A program made the position numbers and the translations under genes. From contig JAIUCV010000281.1 in NCBI GenBank assembly GCA_026724425.1, forward strand, positions 620,001 through 684,000: 64,000 bases of DNA. The letters are read 5' to 3'. This document shows, piece by piece, positions 24,097 through 38,146 of the stretch. The DNA is from Erythrophleum ivorense. Its lineage: Eukaryota; Streptophyta; Magnoliopsida; Fabales; Fabaceae. A model generated the notes under the pieces. That model saw only the letters and a program-made list of their open reading frames with translations, was not told the origin of the DNA and did not search any database. Position 1 is the first letter of the stretch; the number at the start of each line of letters is the position of its first letter.

Positions 24097-26893
24097 ATGG
24101 CAGCAAGATCATATGCTAATCTCTTAGACTTAGCTGGTGGAGGCTTATTGGATGTTCCTCACACCCCAAAAGCTCTTCCAAGAGTTATGACAGTTCCTGG
24201 AATTATTTCTGACCAGGATGGTTATGGTAATAATGATCTGGATTCAGATGTTAGCTTTTCTGGGTGTCAGGAGCGGAAAATTATAGTGGCAAACATGCTG
24301 CCATTGCAGGCTAAAAGAGATACAGAATCTGCTAAATGGTGTTTCAGTTTGGATGAGGATTCACTTCTATTACAATTGAAAGATGGTTTTTCTTCTGATA
24401 CTGAGGTTATCTATGTGGGTTCTTTGAAGGTTGAAATAGATGCCAGTGAGCAGGAAGAAGTTGCTCAGAAATTACTGGAGGATTTCAATTGTGTACCTAC
24501 CTTTCTACCACATGAACTCCAGAAGAAGTTTTATCTTGGCTTTTGTAAGCAGCAGCTCTGGCCGCTTTTTCATTACATGCTACCTATGTGCCCAGATCAT
24601 GGTGACCGCTTTGACCGCTTGCTTTGGCAGGCATATGTTTCTGCAAACAAAATATTTGCGTACAAGGTTATGGAAATAATTAATTCTGATGATGATTTTG
24701 TTTGGGTTCATGACTATCACTTGATGGTTTTGCCTACATTTCTTAGGAAGCGATATAATCGAGTTAAACTTGGATTCTTCCTTCACAGTCCTTTCCCTTC
24801 ATCTGAAATTTACCGAACTCTGCCAGTACGAGATGAAATTCTGAGGGGATTGTTGAATTCTGACTTAATTGGTTTTCATACGTTTGATTATGCTCGCCAC
24901 TTCCTCTCTTGCTGCAGCAGAATGCTGGGTCTGGACTATGAATCTAAGCGGGGATATATAGGACTTGATTACTTTGGCCGCACTGTGTATATTAAAATTT
25001 TGCCTGTTGGTATTCACATGGGCAGGCTTGAATCTGTGTTAAATCTTCCTTCTACATCTGCTAAAATTAAAGAGATTGAGGAAGAGTTTAAGGGTAGAAA
25101 GGTGATTCTTGGCATTGATGATATGGATATCTTTAAGGGCATCAGCTTGAAACTTCTAGCTGTGGAGCAGCTGCTGCAGCAGAACCCAGATTTGCTGGGC
25201 AAAATTGTCCTTGTCCAAATTGTAAATCCTGCGAGGGGTTTAGGGAAGGATGTTCAGGAAGCAAAGAAGGAAACAAATTTAATTGCCCAGAGGATCAATG
25301 ATACATATGGCTCAAAGCATTATCTGCCAGTTATTCTCATTGACCGTCCAGTTCCTCGTTTTGAAAAGAGTGCCTATTATGCTGTAGCAGAGTGTTGCAT
25401 TGTCAACGCTGTGAGGGATGGTATGAACTTGGTCCCATACAAGTATGTTGTCTGCAGACAGGGAACTACTCAACTGGACAAAGCATTGGGTAGAAAAAGC
25501 GATTCTCCTCGCACAAGCATGCTTGTTGTCTCTGAGTTCATTGGTTGTTCTCCTTCTCTAAGTGGAGCAATTAGAGTCAATCCCTGGGATATTGATGTAG
25601 TTGCTGATGCACTGAATTTGGCCATTACGATGTGTGATTCGGAGAAACAATTGAGGCATGAGAAACACTATCGTTATGTCAGTTCTCATGACGTGGCTTA
25701 TTGGGCTCGCAGCTTCATGCAGGATTTGGAGAGAGCATGCATAGACCATTACACCAAAAGGTGCTGGGGAATTGGTTTGGGCCTAGGTTTCAGAGTTGTT
25801 TCTCTTTCTCATGGTTTTAGGAAGTTGTCCATTGACCACATTGTTTCAGCGTACAAGAGAACTAATAAAAGGGCCATATTTCTTGATTATGACGGTACAG
25901 TTGTACCGCAATCTGCTATAAATAAAGTCCCCAGCTCTGAAGTCATATCTGTGCTAAATACTCTGTGTAATGATGCCAATAACAGTGTGTTCATTGTTAG
26001 TGGGAGGGGAAGAGATTCTCTTGGTGAGTGGTTTGCTTCATGCAAGAAGCTGGGACTTGCGGCTGAACATGGGTACTTTTTAAGGTGCGTCGTTGTGAGT
26101 GTCAGAAGATTCTATTTTATACATTCCTCTTTCCTTGCTCCCAAAGAAAAAAGTTATACCAACTGATTATGATATTTAACATTTTTTCTTTTTTGGGGCT
26201 GCAGGTGGAATAGTGACTCAGAATGGGAAACCAGTAACTTGTCTGCTGACCTTGATTGGAAAAATATCGTGGAACCTGTTATGACTTTGTACACAGAGAC
26301 AACTGATGGGTCTAATATTGAAATTAAGGAGAGTGCTCTGGTGTGGCATCATCAAGATGCAGACCCTGATTTTGGTTCTTGCCAAGCAAAAGAATTGTTG
26401 GATCACCTGGAAAGTGTGCTTGCTAATGAACCAGCAGTTGTTACGAGGGGCCAACATATTGTTGAAGTCAAGCCACAGGTACTGTTATTTGAATTCGAAC
26501 CCTGTTTAAATACATCTGCTGCTCAAAAGCTGGAACCAACTTATCAAAGTCTAGCTTTGCTGTGTGCAGGGAATAAGCAAGGGTTTGGTAGCGGAAAAGG
26601 TTCTTTCAATTTTGGTAAACGGTGGGAATCCACCAGATTTTGTGATGTGCGTTGGAGACGATAGGTCAGATGAAGACATGTTTGAGAGCATATTAGGGAC
26701 AGTCTCTTGTCCTTCGCTGCCAGTTGCTCCAGAGGTCTTCGCTTGCACTGTTGGTAGCAAGCCTAGCAAGGCCAAGTACTATCTTGATGATACTGCTGAT
26801 GTTGTAAAATTGCTTCAGGGCCTTGCAACTGCATCAAATCCAAAGCCTAGGCACCTAGCCCACTTCCAGGTTTCTTTTGAAAGCACAGTTTGA
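24097..26893 (+). CDS. TPS9: Class II trehalose-6-phosphate synthase-like protein (TPS8/9/10 type)
   Basis: The protein joins an N-terminal GT20 synthase-like domain to a C-terminal trehalose-phosphatase-like domain. Plant class II members are mostly thought to be regulatory in trehalose-6-phosphate/SnRK1 sugar signalling rather than active synthases. Coding exons are 24097-26084, 26205-26478 and 26570-26893: 861 residues, normal length. The start gives MAARSYANLLDLA, then LPRVMTVPGIIS, the class II N-terminus. The GT20 part has WVHDYHLMVLPTFLR, GFFLHSPFPSSEIYRTLP and GIHMGRLESVLNLPS. The phosphatase part has DYDGT at 597-601 (HAD motif I) and GDDRSDED at 783-790 (HAD metal site). VANMLPLQAKRDTE and the overall match favour TPS9/TPS10 over TPS5-7 or TPS11. 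An in-frame ATA and other upstream codons exist, but 24097 is the first ATG. No defects are seen. The exact paralogue number is uncertain. Confidence 0.93.
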
Positions 26894-27859
26894 GTTGGAC
26901 AGGGCAAGACAGGATTATTGATTCATTAAGATGGTCTACTTGTTGAGGTCCTTCACCTGAGAATCAAAGAGAAGTTTTGGTTATTAATTTTAACCTGAGG
27001 GATGGTGATGGGACCTTGCTGTTGCAAAATTAATTCTTTCATGGCTCCTGAACCGGTTTGCGGCAGAACTTCTGTGTACGCCACATATACACACACATAC
27101 AACGGCCTATATCTGGTTTGCACATTTTGACATGCGATCCTACAGGTGCAGATCAAAACAAGATATACATGTGGGCACAGGAATTTTTCCTGGTTACGGT
27201 TCAGTGATGACTTCACAATTCTTCTCTTGTACATGATTACATCGATTGCTGTACTTGCTGGTGCCACTAATTGTGCTTTTAGATTGGTAGACCATATTGA
27301 TGCCTGTAGCGAACAGGGGTTTGCAACATTTTTTTTCTAAAGTCGCATACAGGCCCAATAACTTGTATAGCTACAGTATTATATGTTACAATACATAGTG
27401 GCAGCCCGGTTTAAGACCTGTTAGTAACGTGACGTGATGGACGTACATGCATCTCAATCCTAGTTTTAGGTTAAATTCTGAATATTAACTAGGCTTGAAG
27501 TATAACTAGTTCTTCCCCAAACAAAAAGTAAAATAAAAAGAAAATTACAACTTGTTAATTGTCCTTCAATTGTAGAGAATATTAACATTTTAAAATAATG
27601 TTGAAATAATTAAATGCTTGAAAGTTAAAAGTGAGCGAATAAACTAACTAGCTTAGCTGGGCCTTTGGCCCCCCATTCGACTTAAAGAAAAAAAAAAACA
27701 GAGAGCTTAGCCAGTCGTGCAATCAGCCTAAAGATTTAAGTTCAAATCTTAATTTAACTAAAATGAAAATGCCTGAAAAAAGAAGAGAATTATCTTGTAT
27801 CAAGTAACTCATGCCAACGAACACACAGATTTTTTTTTCTTGTAGAATACGAAAGATAG

Positions 27860-27907
<48 letters not shown>

Positions 27908-28186
27908 TGGATACCATTTTTATTTTTTAAGGCCATAAAAGTTGAACTCATTTGAATTTTAATTTACATGTGGTCATTTATATTATTAACTTGTTAATGC
28001 TATATTAAGTATTGAATTATTTTTTCTTTTCATGTATTTTTGGGTAATTATCACATGTACCTTAAACCAAAAATTGTGACAAGGTGAACTAACCCTTTGT
28101 TGGGGTGACAGAAAATTATGGGAACAACGAATATAAACTTAGATGGTACGATATGGATCCTTTCATGTAAACTTGTCACATGATAG
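26894..28186. other. 3' UTR of the TPS gene and intergenic DNA
   Basis: The first 400-600 bases have near-genic composition and are likely 3' UTR, but no canonical AATAAA stands out. After about 27500 the DNA is AT-rich and includes an (ATT)n array. No further gene is supported. Confidence 0.5.
27863..27906. repeat. (ATT)n trinucleotide microsatellite
   Basis: About fourteen uninterrupted ATT units, the longest perfect microsatellite in the window. It is a likely polymorphic marker. Confidence 0.85.
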
Positions 28187-28855
28187 TAAGGCTGTTTATA
28201 GACAAAATCAGCCTGAACATTTAGTAGAGTCGATATTTAACTTGATTAAGATATCAGGCTTATATTTATGTTTGTGGCTCGATCCAACCCGAATAAACTT
28301 GGTTTTATGTTGGATTAGGAAAGGTTAGGGTTGCTTAAACTTTTTTTTTATAAATTAATATTTACAATATAAAAATATCTTTTTGCAAACTCATAGGTAT
28401 ATATTTCAAAATAATAAACTTTTAGAATTTTCATATTTTTATCAGTAATAAAAAATAGCATGGTATTATCAAGCAAAATATAAGTTATATTAGCATAATT
28501 AGTATCAGGTAAATATGTGTATTTTCATTGTTCAACAAAAGAAATGTCAGTAAACATATACATCAATGATGAAAATAATTAAGAAGTAAGGAAGGTTTAA
28601 GTAGGTAATGAAACTGTAGTATGTAAAAAAAATCAGATGAAATAAAAAAAAAATATAAGATGACAAGATATTGATAACTAAAAAAAATTACTAAAACGAG
28701 TTGGACAAAACATGCCTTTGCCTATGACCCGAGCCGACTTAATATAATTTTATTTAAAATTTTGTTCATTTATATTTTTGGCTCGAACTGGTCCGACCCA
28801 ATTAAGTCAGATTAGGATGGGCCCCTAAGATCTAACGAGCCAATAAACACTCTTA
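28187..28855. mobile_element. Non-autonomous hAT-like element with 8-bp target duplication
   Basis: Terminal inverted repeats: TAAGGCTGTTTAT at the left end and, read on the minus strand, TAAGAGTGTTTAT at the right end. They are flanked by CATGATAG (28179-28186) and TATGATAG (28856-28863), an 8-bp duplication with one mismatch. Both arms also carry subterminal CTCGATCCAACCCG / GCTCGAACTGGTCCGACCC-type strings, as in many plant hAT MITEs. No transposase remains. Confidence 0.72.
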
Positions 28856-29796
28856 TATGATAGTCTGAATTGAGAGAGTTACAATTTTTTTTTTTTTGGA
28901 TTAAAATCATATCTATGATAGAGAGTATCAAGTGAGTATCCAAATAAAACCATAATTTTTTCTTTTTTAATGATAATATAGTTCTCCTTTTGGAGGGTCA
29001 AGACCACAAGTGGATCGATTTCTGCAAAGGAAAGTGTAGATGGTGCATTTTTTATTTAGACGGTTTAGATTTGGTCCAAATTAAATTTAGATATTTTAGA
29101 TTTGTTTTTGTTCTTTTAATTTTAATATTTTTATTAATTTAAAAGATACAAAATGTAAAATAGAAACACTTTTTCAATTATAAATTTTAAAAAATAATAT
29201 TTAAAAAAATAAAAAAATGTAAAATCTAAACTATTTAAATTAAATTTAAACACTTCAAATCACTTCTAAAAAAGTATACATTTGCCAAGTGCAAAGAATT
29301 TAAACTGAGACTACAGCATGTAGAGAAAACGAAGTCATAACTAGTTGTAAGAGTACTAAAGGAAACAACACAAGTCTAACCGTAAAACTAGCAGAGAAAC
29401 TAGGCTCATGTCTGTCTAGTTGAAGCAGGCTCTCCTCCTCCTTTTGTTGTTTCCTCTTTGTTTAGTAGAAAGAGGATTAGCTATCTTTTTGAGGCAGTGA
29501 AGACAAAAATCAAAGAAACCAAGTTTTTCATGCACACGGTGACTGCCATGCCATCATTGATAACGCTGTGATCATGGGTATATTGCTTGTTTAATTTAAA
29601 TTACATAATTTAAAATTTTAATTTTATTTATCTATTCAATTTCAGATAAATAATTTTTATGTTCAAATATTTTGAAAAAAAACATAATATCATTTTGTTG
29701 AAAAACTCTATATATAAAACATAAAAAAAATAATTTATTAACATTGATTTATTAACGTAGAAATTGTCTTTTTAAATTTCATCTTCTTAAATTGTA

Positions 29797-29821
29797 CTCT
29801 CTCTCTCTCTCTCTCTCTCTC
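29797..29821. repeat. (CT)n microsatellite
   Basis: Perfect CT dinucleotide run in intergenic DNA. Confidence 0.8.
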
Positions 29822-31583
29822 TTTTTAAGAATGTGAAAACTATTTGGATGGATTTTTTTTTTCCTTTAACATAAACTTATATAGAAGAGAGAAATTTTTT
29901 TCTTTATTTTTAATATTATTTTTAATTATTCACTCCCTATTGGGTGATAACTGTTTTTATCTACTTTCTATCATATAATAACTATTTTTTAATTAATAAT
30001 TAATTATTTAATTTAGATTAGCAATACTAACTTATTTATTTAATTTCTAATATCACTTGTGCTGTATAATTAGAAATATTTATTAATAAAATCTTCTTTA
30101 ATTTATTTAAATAGATTTATTAATAAAATCTTACACATATTGCAGGTACTGCAGTGCTCATCGAGCATGCTTCCATTGCTGCAACTTAGCATCCCAGACG
30201 TGAGGCTTTCATTTTTGCTGCGTATACTTAATAGGACTGATATAGACCGACAGATTTTTTTAATATAAATTGCAATAATAAAATGTGATTCTCCGTGGAA
30301 AGAACTTCTTGTTTATGCTCACTCTTGCACCCCCCCCCCCCAAAAAAAAGAAAAAAAGAAAGAAAAGGAATCGTTACATTCCTGGATAGCAAAATTGTCA
30401 GTTTCATGCTGTCATTGTTTTCCTATGATTCATAATACCATAGATGTGAGGATTATTTCCCAGTCTTGGGAAAAGAACATTGAGCAAGAAAGTTCTGTAA
30501 TTCCATACAGAGACGAGTCTCTTTCCATCGACACCAGTACCCAACCCCACAAAAAACATACCCTTTCATGTTAACATTTATTGTGAATATTAATCACTTG
30601 TAATTAAGTTAAACTATTTATCTCCCAAAAGTGGTCAATTCAAAAATTACAGCAAACTTGTTAATTAAATATAAGTTATCTAATTGGTCTTAACGGTTAC
30701 CTGTTGATGTTTGATTGATTATTGTGAAACGTGATGAGAGGGGGGAAGAGAGGGACTAAAACTAAACAAGGCAGAAGTCATGGAGGCTAGTGATAGTTGC
30801 ATGTTTACTTAAGATAATTTTTCTCATTCTTACACTAAATTCAAGTTCTCCAAAGAATAAGAGAGTAAACTTTTAGAAGCACCATATTTAAGACCTGGAA
30901 TTAGTTAACAAAATTCATTTGATAGAAAATTACATTTTGATGGATGGTTTTCACGATAGGTGCTTTCTGTCTAGTCTTCATGGTGCTGCTAGAGCTCCAA
31001 CGCTAGCAATGGTGACTCCAACAAGCTTCAAAGGGAGGCTGCCAAGAATTGTGATGCCAAAGTATAAGAAGGAGCACAGGCAAAATGGATAATAATGAAA
31101 GAACCTAAAATATACCTAAGGTGTTTATAGGCATTAAGGGCACCTTTAGTTGCAAGAGAAGGAGAGTTTTTTTTTTTCGTAAGTTAGGTTTAATATCTAT
31201 TAAATTCTTATAATTATTACTTAATAATATTTGTCATTTTTATTACATAATCAAAGTAAGAATGTAAAAATTAGTTTTCATCTATAATATCACTTTTTTT
31301 TTATTCCTCTGTTTATTTAGCATACCAAATAAAGTGTAAGGGTTGTAAGTGAAAGAATAATTTACCCTTGGTCGGATGATGATGGGGCAAGCGACAGTGG
31401 AAACACCTAATTGGTCTCTTATATGAAGATTATTAGAGGTAATAATTTGTATTTATGTTGATTTAGGTTTGTTTGCCTTTATATAGTCCTTCTAGGTAGT
31501 GTTATAATATTATTGAAGGGATATGTTTGGTTAGCAAGGGTGAGATAATCTTTTTTTTTTTAATTGTGTGCAATATTTATTAT

Positions 31584-31611
31584 TTGTAATCATTATTTAA
31601 TAGTACTTATT
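31584..31611. repeat. Dispersed AT-rich repeat, copy 1
   Basis: A 28-base string beginning TTGTAATCATTATTTAATA is found again at 62373-62400 with a single mismatch. It is preceded at about 31520 by TATGTTTGGTTAGC, a string typical of MITE ends. Probably part of a small MITE family. Confidence 0.5.
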
Positions 31612-32379
31612 ATTATTTATTATTTTTTTAAAAGTATGAATACAAAAATTATTTATTATTTATTTATTTTATATCATTTAGCCAATTGAGCAATTAAATC
31701 AATAGTTAGGTTATTGGGTTTGATTTGTTCAAGTTGGTATTTATCACATTTAATTTTGATGTAACTTATTATATGAAACATCATGAAGGTTATTATGTTT
31801 TCAATAAAAGATGGCACAAAGAATTAATTTAAATTATCCAAACTACTTATCAAATTTATATATAATGACTCTTGTTTAATGAAACATTTTTAGGTAAATT
31901 TGATTTATATACATAGAAAAAGACCAAGTCAATTACAAAAAAAAAATTTACTACGTCAGAAATGAATTTGACCAAAATAAATATATTGGATATGTTTACA
32001 TATACTTTTAAAATCAATTTAATTTTTTTAAAAAAATTGTATTGCTCAAATTTAGTTTTGAATTGTATCATAGTAGTCAAAGACTTCACTTTGAACATAG
32101 ACTTCAAATGGACCACGGTAAAGACTCTCAACAAATTAAAAAAACAGAAAAGCCATCTTTAAATTTTCCGTTGGGTGAGGAAAAATTCTCCACAGACCAA
32201 TAGGAATTTGGTAAAAGGCAGTGTGAATGTACAAATCTATGTGACAACATGCCATATTATCATTACTCATTCTGAGAATTTTGCTGCTTTTATAATGTTT
32301 TTTCTTTTTTTCGCATTTCAGAAATTCAGAATCAGAGACGGCAAGCAAAACAAGCGTTCGTTCGTTGAAGGGGGCAGAA

Positions 32380-32635
32380 GGAAAGGCCTCTTTTCCTGAA
32401 ATTTACAAGACTCATACACGCACTTCCCTCCATTTCAGATTCCAAACTCTCTTACCCTCTGCTCTGCTCTGCTTTTCTCTCTGTTGTTCTTTGCGAAAGC
32501 AATTGGATCTCGGTCACCATATTTGGGACATCAAATTTCCGTCGTCGACCCGGGTGGTTCTTAATTGATCTCGTGTTCGATTTGACAATTTGATTGTTCT
32601 CAATTGGATCCGACTGAGCTTTCTGAGACCCAATT
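32380..32635 (+). other. Likely 5' UTR of the AP-1 gamma gene
   Basis: CT-rich sequence (for example CTCTGCTCTGCTTTTCTCTC near 32458) directly before the ATG at 32636, with no other ATG visible in it. The TATA box is not obvious; TTTTATAATG near 32290 is the best candidate. The boundaries are estimates. Confidence 0.5.
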
Positions 32636-35600
32636 ATGAATCCCTTCTCTTCAGGGACGCGCTTGAGGTGAGCAATGGATCCTGCTGTTTCCCTTTTTTT
32701 GGATCAAGTGCGCGGAGAGTAACACGTACTCGTACACGCGAGCATGCAATGTGTTGATAATAGTTATCGATTGACTGTTCCGAAATCTTGAATACCCAGT
32801 TCTAATTTTTTACCAGATTGACTGTTCCTGCTGTTTACATTGTATCACCTTGGACAAATACAGGGCAAACTGCGTATCTCTGCATTTTTCATTTTATCAA
32901 TTTTTGTTTTAGTTATAGCTGCAAGATTTTGGCTTGCCGTGATATAGGAATTGGTGGCTGGTTTAAAGCGGGGTTAAGATAAATTAGTGATCTTTGACTC
33001 TTTAGAATTTATATAGTGGCAGGTTTCCAGATGAGCTAGGGACAGCTTACAGTACCTGCCACACATTTAAATTTATCCATTAATTCTACATAGCATATGA
33101 TTTTCCTTTTTATCTTGCGGAGTTGAATTTGATCACAGAGCAGTCTTGTCCAAGTCAAACGATGATTAGTCATTGTGCCTCTACAGATTCATTTTCCTGA
33201 GGAGAAAAGAAAAAGAAAGATTGATAAGAGAGGAAAGTAAATATATTAAGAAGCTGGATTTATGAAATGTTAACCACTACCTTAATTTTTCTTCTTCTTC
33301 TGTTGACCCAGTGATTGGATAGCCCCTAATTTCTACACATACAATAGCCTATAAACTTAGTAAAGGATCAAACTACATCACTTATTGTGGCCAAGATAGT
33401 GATTAAAGTACCACAGGGGAAACAGAATTTGCACTCTATATCCACTTTAACCAACACAACAAATTACGGTAAACACTGTACACCTTCAGAGTTTCTTTCC
33501 TTTGTTGCTACTTCTAAAACCAGTGAAATGATGCAGCGACAGTAACTCCATTTGTTGGGGACAAAATCCTGCGTTCACCTAAAGTCCTAAACTGCTAAAA
33601 GTTACAGAAATATAGTTTTTCAATATTTCAAGCAACTAAACAATGTAAAACATTAGTGAGGTTCAGGTTTATAAAAGCACGACTCATAATTATGAGATGA
33701 TGCGTCATTTTGCCTCTGTATCTACAAAATGACATTAGGTTATCCATCTAGTTAATTAATGCAAGCCAGATGGATAGGATTTTATATATGAGGTCCTTGT
33801 GGTGTTCTCCAGTTCTCCTCATTATTTGTTTAATGGATTTTCCTAGATGAATATACAGAGAGATTGGCAAACAATGTTGTATTGATAAGCATTTTCATAG
33901 GTTTATTTTTTGCTGTTACATATAGTGGGGGGTCTTTTGTGACCTTCTGTACTAACTTTTACATTGTTGAAACCTTTTTTATGTGATTGACAACTCCTAT
34001 ACAATCATTGACTCAAGCAGTTATATTATGTTTCGTGGTATATATGCATGCCTTTGTCTAAGCATTTTTGTGTTGACTCTTTTATTCAATGTATTTTTTT
34101 TATTGCAAAATCAAACAACTAGCTACCATATTGGCAGCTGGTTTTGCATAGATGTTTAAGTTTTAATGTCTAATTTCTTATTTCTAGTTTAATTATTATA
34201 ACAGTATTTTAATTAACTAATTTATATTCCCATTTGTAGGGACATGATTCGAGCCATACGTGCTTGCAAAACAGCAGCAGAAGAACGTGCTGTTGTAAGA
34301 AAAGAGTGTGCTGCCATTCGTGCTGCGATTAATGAGAACGATCAAGACTATAGGCATCGGAATCTGGCTAAGCTAATGTTCATACACATGCTTGGCTACC
34401 CAACACATTTTGGTCAAATGGAGTGCCTCAAGTTGATTGCATCTCCTGGATTTCCAGAGAAGAGAATAGGTTACCTTGGCCTCATGTTGCTTCTTGATGA
34501 AAGACAAGAGGTTCTGATGTTGGTCACAAACTCTTTGAAACAGTATCCAGTTTCAATTTGAAATTTATTTTGTTTCCATATCCCCCCATTTTTGGATTCT
34601 AATTTACAAACATGTTATCTGTATTGATCTTCTACTGAAACATTATGAGAGGGAAAAAAATCTGATGATTTGTGGCAACCTTAACTTAATCACAGAGATC
34701 TTAATCACACAAATCAGTATATAGTTGGACTTGCTCTTTGTGCTCTAGGAAATATTTGTTCAGCAGAAATGGCTCGTGATCTTGCACCAGAGGTTGAGAG
34801 ATTGCTGCAATTTCGAGATCCAAATGTCCGGAAAAAGGTGACTTATTTATTACATGTCATTTTGTTCGACTTTTTACATCTTCCAGAAGTTTTAAAACAT
34901 TTGATGCATATATAGGATTTTTGTTATTTAGTTATGCATGCTTAATGGGAGGAGAAGCAGTCATGAATGCTTCTATGGCCTCAATATTCCCCACTTAGTG
35001 GCAGTAACTGCTTGTTATCCACTTAAAGTGAATTGTTTTGAAACTTTTCTGTTATTATTCTTCAAGATAGAAGCTTATTGGGTGAATTTTTGAAACATAT
35101 ATGATGTGTGTGTTCCTTTTTTGTCTACTTTTCATTCTTTTCTGTGGATTTGTGCCTTTTGATGTTCTTTCAAGTGCTCAATCTCAAACAAGTTGGTCAT
35201 TCTACAATAAAATAAGTTGTCAGTCTTTACTGGTCCTCCCTCTCCCATTGGCTAAGAATAATAGCTATAGCTATTGTAGTTTAATGTTTAAGTTATTGCT
35301 AAAACCTATCATATTTAACTGCTTCAGCTGTCATTGATTGTTTTGGCGAATTGACTGTACTCATCCTTGAATATAGGCAGCATTATGCACTATAAGAATC
35401 ATAAGGAAAGTTCCAGACTTGGCTGAAAATTTTATTAATCCTGCTGCTGCGTTACTTAAGGAGAAGCATCATGGAGTTTTAATCACTGGGGTTCAGCTTT
35501 GTACAGAACTCTGTAAAGTTAGCGCAGGAGCCCTTGAATACTTTAGAATGGTAATTTGGCATCGTTTTGTTTATTATGTTGGCTATAGCCTTGTGAATTT

Positions 35601-38114
35601 TTTTGTACCTGCTAAATGCTAATGATATTTATTGAAGTAGACTTATTTAATATGGACTTAAGAATCTCCAAAAAAAAAAATCATCAACTCATTTAATGGA
35701 ATCTAGAATTTATTTAAATATAATCCTGGATTTGGATTTGAATATATTTCTTGCAAAATTTAAAATATGCTTTAGTATTCTATTTCTTTTAATAAAAAAG
35801 AAATAATGTATGAGCTTTATTCATGGGCTAGTATTATATTGTGCATAAACTATGGACTCAATAATAAATACTATAGGCATGGAACATGTGCTGCTTTTTG
35901 GTATTTTACTTACTTTTTAGGGTATTTTTATGGCAAGAATTCTTATTCAAATTGATCCTTGATTATGGCCAGCTTTAATTGTAATAAAATTTTTTCAACA
36001 ATTATTGTAGAAATGCACAGAGGGTTTGGTCAGAACTCTCAAGGATCTAGTTAACAGTCCTTATGCACCAGAGTATGACATTGCTGGCATCACAGATCCT
36101 TTCCTCCATATCAGATTGCTTAAGCTTTTGCGAGTGTTGGGTGAAGGTGACGCTGATGCTAGTGACTCTATGAATGACATACTTGCGCAGGTCAGCTGTG
36201 TGTTCATGGTCATTTTATGGTATTAAATTGTTATATTGCTCATGCTGCAGTGATTGGGTTAGTTGGCATTTCTGCTTGATTCTCTTGTTGACCTTGCTTG
36301 TTGAAAACTATACCTGCTCTTAGGATATCCTTTCCACTTGCGTACATTTGATTATCACATATTCTTTCACCTTGTATACCAAAACAAACTGATGTGGACA
36401 GGTTAATAAATGATTAAAAAATTTAACTTCAAGGAACTTTGTGTAGCAGAAAATACTACTAGGATTTTGCCATGTTTGGGTGGTATTGGTCTGAAGATGG
36501 GTGTATTAAAGGCTTATGCAATGTATGGCAGGTGGGGTTGGCTTTGGACTAAAGGAGGGCAAAGCCAAACAGAGGTCATAACAGAGCCATTTCTAGGTGT
36601 GAACAATAGAGTGAGAAATGTGTTTTCTGCAATTACAGCAGTAGACGTGGTTTGAGAAAGTCTGAATATATACATATTGTCTGATGGGTATGGCAATATG
36701 GTTGCATCAACTTCTCGTATTTCTTATAAATCCTGAAATTTCTTTTAAAGAGTTATCGGTGGACCCTCAATTTTGATATATTCAAACATCATAGGCAGTC
36801 ACACTTGTAGAACATCAGTCTTTGCCCAAATGTCCAGTTGACTGATGGCTATCATTAATATGTGTCTTAGCATGAGTAAGATATACACTCCATGTGTAAG
36901 AAATGAAGAGCTGTGAATTCTTTTTGTTTTATTTATTTGTGTGTGGGTGTTTGGCGGGGTAGGAAACTGATTAATCTTTGAACTTTGATAAATTGCATGG
37001 GTTGAAGACAACTGTAAGAGTTTATTCTAGCACACATTATTTTGTTTCATTTTTGAGTCATTGATCATGAAGCATGTGTTCCATAATATTTTATACAATT
37101 TGGTTCAATATTTCTAATGAGGTTGTAAGTTTGGCTTCTTTGTCTTTGATATTAGGAGTATAGTAGGCTTGTAAATCATCAAAAAGTGTTTATTACAATT
37201 AGCTTTATTACTTTCTAGGTCTTTCTCTGAGTAATTAACAACCACTGTTGGCTGCAAACGTCATGATATTTAGAAGTAATAGATCATATTTCTTAAGGTG
37301 AGAGTGTGGCTGGGTTAGCTATAAGGTAGAGTTATTATTAGAGAACTTGTTCATTTGTTTGCATTATTTTAGATAAATGCTTAGTAACAGCATCAAGTTG
37401 GAAATGGCTCTTCCTCTCTTTCTTCCTTTTTCTTTTTTCTTTTTTATATTTTGAGTGGAGGTTGTGAACTATATTATGTGATATGCCATTGAAAACGTGG
37501 AGATAATTGTCCAAGGAGGACTTGGATTTTTTTGTCTTCAAATGCTGTTGTACTTGTAGCTGAACCCTTTTTTTTAAATATAAATTTAAAATCTTTGATG
37601 AGTTTTGTTGCAAGGAGAAAGGATGGCTTCTTTGTGTCAGCTCTTTCTACCCTTATAGATGATATTTTATCTCAAGGCATAGACTAGTCAAATATTCATG
37701 CTGTGATTATGTATACATGATTTTGTGTCCAATATTTTATTGGTCTAAGCCAAGTTTTTTCATAAATAAATTTATCCATTTGGATTTTGGTGCAGTAATC
37801 AATATTTAGTTCATTCATCAGTGCTGTATTTCTTGGATCTGTTTCTTGTTTCTCATATTTATGATTCCATGTTATGTTAGTAATAAGTTTGAGTTTTGAT
37901 ATATCAGTTTTAATCTACTATCACTTATTATTGGTGCTCATTTTCTTTGACATTTTAGATTGATAGTTTTTGAACTTGCTAATTTTATTCTTAGGTGGCT
38001 ACCAAGACTGAGTCAAATAAAGTTGCAGGGAATGCCATTTTGTATGAGTGTGTTCAAACAATCATGAGTGTTGAAGATAATGGTGGCCTACGTGTGCTTG
38101 CCATCAATATCCTT

Positions 38115-38146
<32 letters not shown>

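Larger units (their letters stand above)
28864..32360. other. Intergenic DNA between the hAT element and the AP-1 gamma gene, no intact gene
   Basis: AT-rich with less biased patches at 29395-29560, 30150-30240 and 30960-31095. None gives a recognisable intact protein. On the minus strand, 30978-31120 reads a hydrophobic frame (segment FLYFGITILGSLPLKLVG) that ends at a stop at 30978-30980 and has no ATG, so it may be a relic. Also present are (TC)n at 29797-29821, a C-run near 30330, and one copy of a dispersed repeat at 31584-31611. Confidence 0.45.

Noticed and set aside
26085..26166. Continuation of the TPS frame past exon 1
   Set aside because: A good donor at 26085 and the match of the next exon (WNSDSEWET) to the family show this is intron read-through, not a truncated protein.
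35544..36013. Lys to Met change at the exon 4/5 junction of AP-1 gamma (FRMKCTE instead of FRKKCTE)
   Set aside because: It is a single substitution next to a splice site, with the frame intact; ordinary variation is the simplest reading.
36410..36655. 81-codon open frame in AP-1 gamma intron 5
   Set aside because: No family resemblance; it lies within an intron whose flanking exons join cleanly.
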